This document shows, piece by piece, positions 1 to 7,323 of a stretch of 64,000 bases of DNA. Below the pieces are notes generated by a model. That model was not told the origin of the DNA. It saw only the letters and a list, made by a program, of their open reading frames with translations, and searched no databases. Position numbers and translations under genes: made by a program. Source of the DNA: Bacillota bacterium (GTDB lineage Bacteria; Bacillota; Clostridia; Lachnospirales; Lachnospiraceae); NCBI GenBank assembly GCA_023386815.1, contig JAEWIZ010000019.1, positions 124,001 to 188,000 on the forward strand. Reading direction: 5' to 3'. The number at the start of each line of letters is the position of its first letter. The stretch's first letter is position 1.

Positions 1-1
1 A

Positions 2-226
2 GTGGATTCCGAAATATGCATGGAAGAATTGATAACATGGCATTTAATGACGGAGGAGCCAAAAAGAACAGGTAAAATAATGATAGCAATTTTAAAAAAT
101 GGACAAGCTGATCTGATCTCTGGTATGTACCTAAGGAAATTCGGATTCCCTGATAATGAGGATTTGAATGTTGAATATAAATACTGGGCGTATGCACCAA
201 AGACACCACTAGGTTTAATTTATTAG
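2..226 (+). CDS. Small phage protein, DUF551-like C-terminus (left-edge partial)
   Basis: A 74-residue frame is open to the left edge. The GTG at position 2 is only the first in-frame start visible, so the true start may lie outside the window. The C-terminal segment KYWAYAPKTPLG resembles the end of DUF551-type phage proteins, which finish in a W-x-P-x-P-like stretch. That family link is weak. No catalytic residues are visible. It lies upstream of other small plus-strand early phage genes, which supports a prophage accessory role. Confidence 0.5.
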   Translation: MDSEICMEELITWHLMTEEPKRTGKIMIAILKNGQADLISGMYLRKFGFPDNEDLNVEYKYWAYAPKTPLGLIY

Positions 227-291
227 GTTTCATGGTACCATCCACCTCCTTCACATATCACAATAAAGATGGATGGCACAGTAATATATAG

Positions 292-312
292 CCCGGAGGT
301 TTATCCTCCGGG
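292..312 (+). other. Perfect 8-bp hairpin before a phage gene
   Basis: CCCGGAGG and CCTCCGGG flank a 5-nt loop and end just before the AAAGGAGG ribosome binding site of the gene at 327. There is no T-run, so this is not a classical terminator. It is more likely an mRNA-processing or stability element. Similar hairpins precede other genes in this early region. Confidence 0.55.
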
Positions 313-326
313 GAAAGGAGGTATTT

Positions 327-623
327 GTGACTAGGGAAAAAATAAGGAATTACGTAATGCAGGTATATAGAGAAGGGCAGACAATTAGCCTTTGGATGAG
401 GAATACGGAGGATGAAAGAGAATATGTCAAGACACAAGTTAAAATTATAAAATTTTACGAAGGGCATGTTGCGGCAGAAATAAGAGGACGTATGTCTAGC
501 GTATCATATTTAGAAATAATACAGCTAACAAAGAAGCCGGGGAAAGGGAATAAGATTTCAGTAGATGTTAGTGGATTGATAGCACGGCAGCAGCTGCATC
601 AGAAATCATGTAAATATGCTTAG
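327..623 (+). CDS. Hypothetical phage protein, 98 aa
   Basis: The GTG start at 327 has an excellent AAAGGAGG site about 6 nt upstream, so the frame is very likely translated. The protein is small, basic and mixed alpha/beta, with many Lys and Arg residues. It has no membrane segment and no motif I recognise. It sits in a same-strand series of small early phage genes. Function unknown. Confidence 0.6.
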   Translation: MTREKIRNYVMQVYREGQTISLWMRNTEDEREYVKTQVKIIKFYEGHVAAEIRGRMSSVSYLEIIQLTKKPGKGNKISVDVSGLIARQQLHQKSCKYA

Positions 624-637
624 GGAGGAATGGATCG

Positions 638-814
638 ATGAAAAATTATGAATTGGTTGCTAGATTAATGGAATTACCTGCTGGAGCAGATGTTAAATTT
701 ATTGGTACTTTTGAAGATGATGAAATGTGTTATGAAAGCGAGACTTCTACAAGCAGCATAGAAAGGGATATAACCGATCTTGATATATGCAGCGGTGTTA
801 TCAGTCTTATGTAG
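638..814 (+). CDS. Hypothetical phage protein, 58 aa
   Basis: A short frame starts at ATG 638 with GGGAGG at 622-627 and encodes a 58-residue acidic protein beginning MKNYELVARL. A hydrophobic-acidic pattern (ELVARLMELPAGADVKF) suggests a small folded domain with an N-terminal helix. Codon use and ribosome site match its neighbours, and it fills the gap between the genes at 327 and 852. Function unknown. Confidence 0.55.
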   Translation: MKNYELVARLMELPAGADVKFIGTFEDDEMCYESETSTSSIERDITDLDICSGVISLM

Positions 815-851
815 GATATTAAGGATTTAGCGAACCAACGAAAGGAGCATT

Positions 852-1757
852 ATGGGATTAACAGATAATCAACAAAGACTTATCAGGGCAATAGCAGAAA
901 ATGACATCCGATCAGCTAAAAAATGTGCTATTGCTTGTGTTACTGAAGATAATACGCAGAAAAACAAATGGTTTTGCAAGAAATATAAATCAATTTTAGA
1001 ATCTTCCGGAGCAAATATGATTGAGCTGCCTTACGATTTGCAAGGATTATTGTCTGTGGAGGACGTAACAAATTCATTCAAAGAAGATAGATACTATCTT
1101 TCTGATAGAGAAAAAGTAATTTATGAAAATATTATTCAAATGCAGAAAGTCAACCAGAGACTTATGGAAATGGGAATACCGTACATAAATTCTACGTTAC
1201 TTCATGGAGAAAGTGGAACGGGAAAAACTACATTCGGGCGGTACGTGGCTTACAAGACGGGTTTACCGTTTTGCTATATGAATTTTTCACAGTTGGTGGA
1301 TTCCCTTTTGGGTGGCACCTCTAAAAATATCAGCAAAGCTTTTACATATGCCATATCAAATCCGTGCGTATTTATGCTGGATGAAATCGACTGTATCAGT
1401 ATTCGGCGGTCGGGAGCAGGATCGAGTAGCGGTACCGGTGGAGAAATGGCACGTATCACCATTACATTGATGCAGGAATTTGATAAGTTACCAAATGACG
1501 TTATTGTTATCGGAGCCACTAACCGGATGGACAGGATTGACGAAGCTTTATTAAGACGGTTTTCCACAAAGCACGAAGTTAAAGTACTTGACGCAGCGGA
1601 AAAAATAGGAATGATCAGAAAATACCTACATGATATTGGTTTAGACTTCCCGGCTCATAAGATTTCGGAGATGGTCAGCCGGAATAGAAATCAATCAATG
1701 CTGCTTAATGACTTAATCCGAACAATCTCAGAAAAGATTGCAGAGGAAGTTGCATAA
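852..1757 (+). CDS. AAA family ATPase, phage-encoded
   Basis: A single AAA domain. Walker A is GESGTGKT at residues 119-126, Walker B is CVFMLDEID at 172-180, the sensor-like stretch is GATNR at 221-225, and an arginine-finger-like LLRRF is at 233-237. The first 100 residues are helical and lack a known motif. It should hydrolyse ATP to remodel a protein or nucleoprotein partner. The partner is not evident, and a phage replication or anti-host role is only inference from the location. The ATG at 852 has AAAGGAG about 7 nt upstream. Confidence 0.85.
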   Translation: MGLTDNQQRLIRAIAENDIRSAKKCAIACVTEDNTQKNKWFCKKYKSILESSGANMIELPYDLQGLLSVEDVTNSFKEDRYYLSDREKVIYENIIQMQKVNQRLMEMGIPYINSTLLHGESGTGKTTFGRYVAYKTGLPFCYMNFSQLVDSLLGGTSKNISKAFTYAISNPCVFMLDEIDCISIRRSGAGSSSGTGGEMARITITLMQEFDKLPNDVIVIGATNRMDRIDEALLRRFSTKHEVKVLDAAEKIGMIRKYLHDIGLDFPAHKISEMVSRNRNQSMLLNDLIRTISEKIAEEVA

Positions 1758-1803
1758 GTAAACTAAAATTTAATTCAATACGTCCGGCAAGTGTATTGAT
1801 ATA

Positions 1804-1839
1804 GCTACAGGAGTGACAGGCTGAGCCGGCTCCTGTAGC
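1804..1839 (+). other. 10-bp hairpin before a phage gene
   Basis: GCTACAGGAG pairs with CTCCTGTAGC across a 16-nt loop. The right arm plus GG (GCTCCTGTAGCGG, 1829-1841) recurs exactly at 2140-2152 before the next gene. There is no T-run. It is a likely RNA-processing or regulatory element of the early operon. Confidence 0.55.
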
Positions 1840-1861
1840 GGGAGAATGGAGGACGAAAGGT

Positions 1862-2137
1862 ATGAATTTATGTAAACATTGTACAGGCGATATCCGCAAA
1901 AACGAAATAGGAGAACAAATTTGCTTCTGTGAATTAACAGATAAATACGAAAATATCACCATGGGTGATTGCCTTGGAAATTGCGAGTCCCAAGAACCTA
2001 TAAAGTGTTGCGAGACATGCGAGTATTGGCATAGCACATACCAACAATGCGAACATACAGAACAGAGACAGTGCGAGTGTGGAGCTTACGAAGCACCGCC
2101 AAATAAGTGCTGTGAACTGTGGGAATCGTATGTATAG
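1862..2137 (+). CDS. Cysteine-rich small phage protein
   Basis: A 91-residue protein with about 16 cysteines arranged in CxxC-like pairs (CKHC near the N-terminus, CCETCEYW in the middle, CECG near the C-terminus). It probably forms two zinc ribbons or knuckles, as in many phage and mobile-element accessory proteins. The start at 1862 follows GGAGGACGAAAGG. The C-terminal CEYW and CCELWESY patterns look like an internal repeat. DNA or protein binding through zinc is inference. No named family is recognised. Confidence 0.65.
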   Translation: MNLCKHCTGDIRKNEIGEQICFCELTDKYENITMGDCLGNCESQEPIKCCETCEYWHSTYQQCEHTEQRQCECGAYEAPPNKCCELWESYV

Positions 2138-2162
2138 ATGCTCCTGTAGCGGAAAGGAAGAT

Positions 2163-2321
2163 ATGACAACTGAACAGCTTGAACATGTGGCATATCAAAG
2201 CCTATGGAAACAAGGAACGTATCTATGTTTCGAGGTTATGATGCCATCAGAGAATTATTCAAATAATGAGCGTATTGACTTGCTTTCATATGATACCAGA
2301 GGTAATTGGAGAGTTACTTGA
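2163..2321 (+). CDS. Short MmcB-like fragment, probably truncated
   Basis: ATG 2163 follows GGAAAGGAAG and gives 52 residues. The sequence CFEVMMPSE followed by ERIDLLSYDTRGNWR resembles the first half of MmcB/CoiA-type nuclease-fold phage proteins, which usually continue after the W-R with an E-x-K motif. Here a stop falls immediately after WRVT, removing the second half. It may be a remnant left by a deletion before the recombinase gene. A longer frame starting at 2079 overlaps the Cys-rich gene and lacks a ribosome site. The family assignment is tentative. Confidence 0.45.
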   Translation: MTTEQLEHVAYQSLWKQGTYLCFEVMMPSENYSNNERIDLLSYDTRGNWRVT

Positions 2322-2415
2322 ACTAAGAAGCCAAGACCCTAGATGTCTGAGCGGAGCGAGTTGATCTTACGCACCGCTCCTGTTAATAAAATACACGAGA
2401 GGAGGAAACAACAAT

Positions 2416-3426
2416 ATGCAGGTAAACATAGGAGAGGTAATAACAAAAATTATTATGGCCATGATGGGAACGCTGGAGCAGCACCAAACAGATAAACTAA
2501 AAACCGTATTATACATGAATCTAAGCAAGTATCAACTGATCGAAGAGGAGACAGCTCTAATCACTGATCTGGATGATAATGTGGAAAAGATTAAGCTTTT
2601 CCTTGCGACACTCACCATTGAGGGCAAGACTGAGGCTACGCTAAAAGCTTATGCAATAGAGTATAAAGTATTTTTGGATCAGGTTAATAAAAATTATAAA
2701 GATATTACCACAAACGACATCTATGCATACCTTGCATATTGCAAATCTGTCAGAAAAAATTCGGACGTAACACTCAATAACCGTATTCGGACATTGAGAT
2801 CTCTTTTCAAGTGGCTGACAGCAGAGGACTACATAGTTAAAAACCCAATGCTTAAAGTAAAAGCCATAAAGACAGAGAAGTTGGTTAAAGAAGTATTAAC
2901 CGATGAGCAAGCCGAAATCATTCGTTGTAATTGCGACAACGAAAGAGATCGGGCGATCATAGAGATGCTAGAGTCCACAGGAATCAGAATAGGGGAACTG
3001 GTAAAGCTCAATCGTTCAGATATTGATTTAATGAATGGACAGTGCATTGTATACGGAAAGGGACGTAAGGAAAGACCTGTTTACATCACAGGTAAAGCAA
3101 AAGTCCATTTAATCAATTACCTTGGCAGCAGGACAGATGATAACCCAGCCTTATTTGCTACACTCCGTGCACCGCATAATAGGCTAAAACCTTCAGGTAT
3201 TCGCGCCATGATGAAAAAATTGGTTGCTACAAGCAAGGTGAGCAATGTTCGGTTACATCCACATAAGATTCGTAGGACAATGGCTACTAATATGATCAAC
3301 CGTGGGGCTCCGGTTGAATATGTACAAAGGATATTAGGACACTCGTCACCGAATACTACACTGCAATGTTATGCGATACTAAGTAATCAGGTAATCAAAG
3401 ATGCTCATAAACGATATGCAAGTTAA
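2416..3426 (+). CDS. Tyrosine site-specific recombinase (XerC/D-like)
   Basis: 336 residues with the full catalytic set: Arg191 (TGIRIGEL), a Lys in the GKGRKER hairpin (215-218), HKIR at 283-286, His309 (GHSS) and nucleophile Tyr319. A SAM-like core-binding domain spans about 55-145. It would cut and rejoin DNA at an att-like or dimer-resolution site. It lies inside the phage, far from the right boundary, so it may be the integrase or a second Xer-type enzyme. The start at 2416 has GAGAGGAGG upstream. The residue pattern makes the family assignment secure. Confidence 0.9.
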   Translation: MQVNIGEVITKIIMAMMGTLEQHQTDKLKTVLYMNLSKYQLIEEETALITDLDDNVEKIKLFLATLTIEGKTEATLKAYAIEYKVFLDQVNKNYKDITTNDIYAYLAYCKSVRKNSDVTLNNRIRTLRSLFKWLTAEDYIVKNPMLKVKAIKTEKLVKEVLTDEQAEIIRCNCDNERDRAIIEMLESTGIRIGELVKLNRSDIDLMNGQCIVYGKGRKERPVYITGKAKVHLINYLGSRTDDNPALFATLRAPHNRLKPSGIRAMMKKLVATSKVSNVRLHPHKIRRTMATNMINRGAPVEYVQRILGHSSPNTTLQCYAILSNQVIKDAHKRYAS

Positions 3427-3439
3427 GGAGGAAAAGGAA

Positions 3440-4567
3440 ATGATAAACAGTGAGATATTAGAAATCAAAAAACAGTTCAGACATGATAATTGCTCAATCA
3501 CAAAGGTAAGTGGATGCTATGTAGACGGAGAAAAGGTAATTAAGACAAAGTTTACAGAAACTTTCCTTTGTCTGCCGGAAGAGGAGACATTCAAGTATTT
3601 TGAGATATTCAAAAAGACATTATCAGGATCCATCGGAAAGAATTTGATTAATATGGTATTCCAACCGTCAGCAGAATTAAACGGAGGAGCCCAAGCAAAT
3701 TTATTACAGCTTAGAGACAGTGAATTAAAGGATGAAAATATGCTGGATGAATTTTATGAAAAAGTAATCCAAACGTATGATTATGTCGGTAGTTACTTAA
3801 TTCTTCTCGTGTATGCTGCATATGATGTTCCGGGAAAGGCAAAGGATAAAACCACGATGGAGGATGCTTCTGATGAGGTATACAGATACATATTATGTTC
3901 CATTTGCCCGGTTAAACTGTCAAAGCCAGGCCTGAGTTATCATGAAGATGTGAACCAAATCCACAAACGGATTCAGGATTGGGTAGTAAATGCACCGATT
4001 AACGGCTTCCTTTATCCGGCTTTTAATTATAGGAGTACGGATATCAACAATTTGCTTTATTACACAAAGGATGCTAATGAGCTACACAATGATTTTATAG
4101 ATCAAATCCTTGGCAGCAGGATTCCAGTATCGGCAGAAAAACAGAAGGAAGTGATTCAGGATTTGATACAGGAAACTGTAGCTGATGAACTGGGATATGA
4201 TATAGTAAAGGAATTCTATTCAAAGATCAATGATAACATTGAGGAGCATAAGCTTAAAGAGATACCGGAGCCGCTGACGATGGATTCGGAAAGCCTAAAG
4301 AAAATCTTTGAGAGCATTGGTATATCTGAAGAAAAACTGGAAACTTTAAGAATGAACTATGAAAAGATGATGGGGCCAACTGCGGTACTCTTAGCAGAAA
4401 ACATAATTAACCGGAGAAAATTTGAGATAAAGACACTGGACATTGTAATTAAAGTGAATCCTGAGAGAACTGACCTAGTGCAAACAAAAGAAATTGAAGG
4501 GAAAAAGTGTATAGTTATTGAGGCTGGTAATCAAGTAGAAGTAAATGGGATAATTATAAATACTTAA
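3440..4567 (+). CDS. DUF4317 family protein
   Basis: 375 residues starting MINSEILEIKKQF. The C-Y-V-D-G-E, FKYFEIFKKTLSG and SICPVKLSKPGLSYH signatures match DUF4317, a family common in Lachnospiraceae with no known function. ATG 3440 has an AAGGAGG site. An upstream in-frame ATG at 3401 lies inside the recombinase gene and is less likely. No enzyme motif or membrane segment is visible. DUF4317 genes are usually seen on the chromosome, so a prophage copy between the recombinase and late-regulator genes is unusual. Family call strong, function unknown. Confidence 0.8.
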   Translation: MINSEILEIKKQFRHDNCSITKVSGCYVDGEKVIKTKFTETFLCLPEEETFKYFEIFKKTLSGSIGKNLINMVFQPSAELNGGAQANLLQLRDSELKDENMLDEFYEKVIQTYDYVGSYLILLVYAAYDVPGKAKDKTTMEDASDEVYRYILCSICPVKLSKPGLSYHEDVNQIHKRIQDWVVNAPINGFLYPAFNYRSTDINNLLYYTKDANELHNDFIDQILGSRIPVSAEKQKEVIQDLIQETVADELGYDIVKEFYSKINDNIEEHKLKEIPEPLTMDSESLKKIFESIGISEEKLETLRMNYEKMMGPTAVLLAENIINRRKFEIKTLDIVIKVNPERTDLVQTKEIEGKKCIVIEAGNQVEVNGIIINT

Positions 4568-4642
4568 TGGAAAACAACAGATACACTGTAAAGTTAGCGG
4601 AACCAGGCAGCAGGATTATATTTATGTAGAGGGAGGAGTATT

Positions 4643-5137
4643 ATGAACCAAGCTACAGCGGATGAAATGATTAATAAAGCCGTGAAAATTGCGATCAAAG
4701 AGTACAGCAAGACAAGGGAAATTGAGAAAAAGCGTAAGGCATTACATAATACCAAAATGCTTTTGAAAAATTACAAGCGAATTGAAAAAAGTATTGAAGA
4801 AGCAATATATGAGACCAATCAGCTAAAGGAGGAATCGTTAGGGTATGACGATGCTGAAGAGCTATATATAAACAGTATACTGAGAAGCAAATTGCGGAGT
4901 ATGATTGTAATAGCACATATTGATAAGGCACTCAATACAGTGCGGAAAGAGTATGTGCAAAAAGGAACACCAGAAAAATATGATGCATTTATTAAATGTA
5001 TGATAGACCAGATGAATTATGAGGATGCTGCATCAATTTATTTTACTAGTAAACAGACGATTAGCAGATGGGTTGTAGATAGTACTAAATTGGTGAGCGT
5101 ACAACTTTTTGGAATTGATGGTGTGGAGATGATATGA
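4643..5137 (+). CDS. ArpU/RinA-type phage late-gene regulator
   Basis: 164 residues with charged N-terminal helices and a C-terminal sigma-region-4-like helix-turn-helix (YEDAASIYFTSKQTISRW, about residues 127-145). Length, domain order and position directly before the small terminase gene match ArpU-family regulators of Gram-positive phages, which switch on packaging and structural genes. The target is probably the promoter/terminator region at 5205-5306. The ribosome site is GGGAGGAG. Family call by pattern. Confidence 0.75.
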   Translation: MNQATADEMINKAVKIAIKEYSKTREIEKKRKALHNTKMLLKNYKRIEKSIEEAIYETNQLKEESLGYDDAEELYINSILRSKLRSMIVIAHIDKALNTVRKEYVQKGTPEKYDAFIKCMIDQMNYEDAASIYFTSKQTISRWVVDSTKLVSVQLFGIDGVEMI

Positions 5138-5204
5138 GATAAGCGTGAGATAAAAACGTGATTTACATGTTATATAAATCAATGATATTATTATGGTGGA
5201 AAGG

Positions 5205-5233
5205 TTGTAAAAACCATCCGTGAAACGTATTAT
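5205..5233 (+). promoter_or_regulatory. Candidate late promoter
   Basis: TTGTAA and TATTAT are separated by 17 nt upstream of the small terminase gene. A terminator-like hairpin (5265-5306) follows within about 30 nt of the expected start site, so readthrough or activation would be needed. A plausible target of the ArpU-like regulator. Confidence 0.45.
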
Positions 5234-5264
5234 TTGCTATTATAGACTCATTATATTCAATCCC

Positions 5265-5306
5265 TAAAAAGCATTAGCTGTAATAATAAAGGCTAGTGCT
5301 TTTTTA
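5265..5306 (+). terminator. Rho-independent terminator before the late operon
   Basis: AGCATTAGC and GCTAGTGCT (one wobble pair) form a stem followed by a TTTTTT run. It separates the regulator gene from the packaging genes and may end the early transcript or act as an antitermination point. Confidence 0.7.
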
Positions 5307-5329
5307 TTACTAAAAAAGAGGTGGTGGTC

Positions 5330-6169
5330 TTGGCAAGAGAAAGAAGCCCGAATAGAGATAAAGCTTATGAGGTTTATAGAAAACATAAAGGCAAAATAAA
5401 AAATAAAGAGATTGCCGAGATCCTAAATGAAGATCCCAAAACAATATCAAAGTGGAAGACATTGGATGAATGGGAAAGTCGATTAAATAATTCGAAAAAT
5501 AGAAGTAGAAATTCGAAATTCGAAAATAACAAAAAATATGGTCAAGATGATGTCTTCCAAGGAGATGTATTTAATGAGCTAAATGAAATTGTTGAAAATG
5601 TAGAATTATCAGAAAAACAAGTTCTTTTCTGCATCTACTACATCAAGAGTTTTAATGCTGCAAAAGCATACCAAAAAGCATATGGGTGCAGTTTGACGGC
5701 AGCATATGCAAATGGAAGCAGGTTGCTTGGAAATGATAATATTAGAATGACGATAATGCAGCTAAAACAAAATAGACTCAATCAGGCAATGTTAAGTCCA
5801 GAAGATATATTTCAAAAATACATGGATATTGCTTTCGCAGACATCACTGATTATATAAGCTTCGGTAAGAAAGATACTCTTATTGGGCTATCTAAAGATG
5901 GTGTTCCGATATATGAGAAGAATAATTATATCGACTTCAAGGAAAGTGATGAAGTAGATGGAACTTTAATTACTGAATTCAAAGAGGGTAAGAATGGATT
6001 CTCAATTAAGCTAATGGATAGAATAAAGGCTATGAATTGGATATCTGAACATATGTATATGGCAACAGAAGAACAAAAGGCTAGGATTGATCACCTGAGA
6101 AATAAGATAAGAGTCGACAATGAGATGTTAGAAATCAAAAGAAAACTGGCTGATAAGGATGATTGGTAA
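5330..6169 (+). CDS. Phage terminase small subunit (PBSX-like N-terminus, Terminase_2-like)
   Basis: 279 residues. Residues 1-50 (ARERSPNRDKAYEVY, then a winged-helix-like segment ending TISKWK) match PBSX-type small terminases. Residues 85-160 (LSEKQVLFCIYYI, NAAKAYQKAYG) match the Terminase_2 fold that binds the packaging site. TTG 5330 is the probable start, because AAAGAGG lies 8 nt upstream while the GTG at 5321 falls inside that site. The protein recognises phage DNA and recruits the large subunit. The next gene overlaps its stop codon. Confidence 0.8.
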   Translation: MARERSPNRDKAYEVYRKHKGKIKNKEIAEILNEDPKTISKWKTLDEWESRLNNSKNRSRNSKFENNKKYGQDDVFQGDVFNELNEIVENVELSEKQVLFCIYYIKSFNAAKAYQKAYGCSLTAAYANGSRLLGNDNIRMTIMQLKQNRLNQAMLSPEDIFQKYMDIAFADITDYISFGKKDTLIGLSKDGVPIYEKNNYIDFKESDEVDGTLITEFKEGKNGFSIKLMDRIKAMNWISEHMYMATEEQKARIDHLRNKIRVDNEMLEIKRKLADKDDW

Positions 6170-6882
6170 TGAGTACGGGAGTATTAAAAGCATTCTATAA
6201 CTCTAAAGAGTGGATAATATTTAGAGAACAATTTGTTCTTGATCATATGAAACAGAATGATGGGATCATATGCACTGAATGCAAGAAACATATCTTTGAA
6301 AGAGGAGATATACAACTACATCATTCTCCGATCGAGCTTACAGAGGATAATTATAAAGATGTGAGAATATCACTCAATCCAGATAATATCAAACTTATAT
6401 GCAGGAGATGTCATAATAAAGAGCATAACCGATTTTGTGGTGGAAAGCACAAGAGAAGGGAAAAGGCAGTGTATATCGTTTATGGAGCACCAATGGCAGG
6501 GAAAAAGACTTTTGTATATGAGAACATGGAACCAGGCGATATTGTGATCGATATGGATCTATTGTATCAAGCTGTCAGTATGATGCCAATGTACGATAAG
6601 CCGGATAATTTAAAGTATAATGTATTCTCAATTAGAAATCATTTGATAGATAACATTAAGACCAGGTATGGAGGGTTCAGAAGTGCTTGGGTTATTGGAG
6701 GCTATCCGGAGAAGTTTATACGAGAAAAATTATCGGATGATCTAAGAGCTGAACTGATTTATATCGAAGCAGATAAAGAAATTTGCATTGAAAGATTAAA
6801 TGAATGTCATGATTACAGAGCTGATCACAAAAAAGAATGGATTCAATACATAGAAAATTGGTTCGAAGAATATTCGAACTAA
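6169..6882 (+). CDS. HNH endonuclease fused to a P-loop kinase-like domain
   Basis: 237 residues. The N-terminal half carries an HNH zinc finger (CTECKKHIFERG, LHHSP, CRRCHNKEHNR). The C-terminal half (from about residue 98) is P-loop-like with VYIVYGAPMAGKKTF and VIDMD, similar to small phage NTPase/kinase domains. Walker A is degenerate: Lys stands where GK[ST] needs Ser or Thr, with Thr one position later. HNH proteins beside terminases help cut cos ends in HK97-like phages, and the kinase-like part is unexplained. ATG 6169 overlaps the upstream TAA. Confidence 0.8.
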   Translation: MSTGVLKAFYNSKEWIIFREQFVLDHMKQNDGIICTECKKHIFERGDIQLHHSPIELTEDNYKDVRISLNPDNIKLICRRCHNKEHNRFCGGKHKRREKAVYIVYGAPMAGKKTFVYENMEPGDIVIDMDLLYQAVSMMPMYDKPDNLKYNVFSIRNHLIDNIKTRYGGFRSAWVIGGYPEKFIREKLSDDLRAELIYIEADKEICIERLNECHDYRADHKKEWIQYIENWFEEYSN

Positions 6883-6888
6883 TACTTG

Positions 6889-6906
6889 AAGCCCCCCATA
6901 TCGGAA
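6889..6906 (+). other. Candidate cos packaging site
   Basis: A C-run (GCCCCCCATATCGG) sits alone in A+T-rich sequence between the HNH gene and the second small-terminase-like gene. C-rich blocks at this position are typical of cohesive-end sites in HNH-containing siphoviruses. No cut position can be read from sequence alone. Confidence 0.35.
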
Positions 6907-7008
6907 TTTGTGTGAGCTCAAAAAGACCGTTGCCTTCAAAGGCAAAAATAACACAAACTGAAATTTTGACTTTTTCTCAAAGAAATTTGAAGAAAGTAGG
7001 TGACAATT

Positions 7009-7323
7009 TTGGAAGTTCATAAAGAATATCTGAGAATCAAAGAGTTATTCAAGGGATGTGATGAAAATCAGCTTGCTTTGCTTGACGGATCCTTTTGGGA
7101 ATGTGCTAGACTCAGGGTGGAATTAGATAATCTCCATGCTATAGTTGCAAAATCCGGTCTGATAATAATTAATCCTAAGAATCCTAATCAGCAGAAAGAA
7201 CTGCCTATATCCAAGATGATAGTAAAAGTCAGGGCAAATTATTTGAATTATATAGCCAAGCTTTCTAATATTTTAGGGAAGGCGATCATGGAAGAGGATG
7301 ATGAGCTTGGAGAATACGAATAG
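7009..7323 (+). CDS. P27-family small-terminase-like protein
   Basis: About 104 residues from TTG 7009 (AGGTGA 5 nt upstream), or 107 from the GTG at 7000. Pattern: helical N-terminus, LRVELDNLHAIVAKSGLIIINPKNPNQQKELPISK, acidic tail. The xNPNQQKxLPxSK stretch and the position immediately upstream of the large terminase match P27-type small terminases. It would be the second small-subunit-like gene in this packaging module. It overlaps the large terminase start by 26 nt. Confidence 0.65.
   Translation: MEVHKEYLRIKELFKGCDENQLALLDGSFWECARLRVELDNLHAIVAKSGLIIINPKNPNQQKELPISKMIVKVRANYLNYIAKLSNILGKAIMEEDDELGEYE

Noticed and set aside
3401..3439. Upstream start for the DUF4317 gene
   Set aside because: It lies inside the recombinase gene. 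The AAGGAGG site fits ATG 3440 instead.
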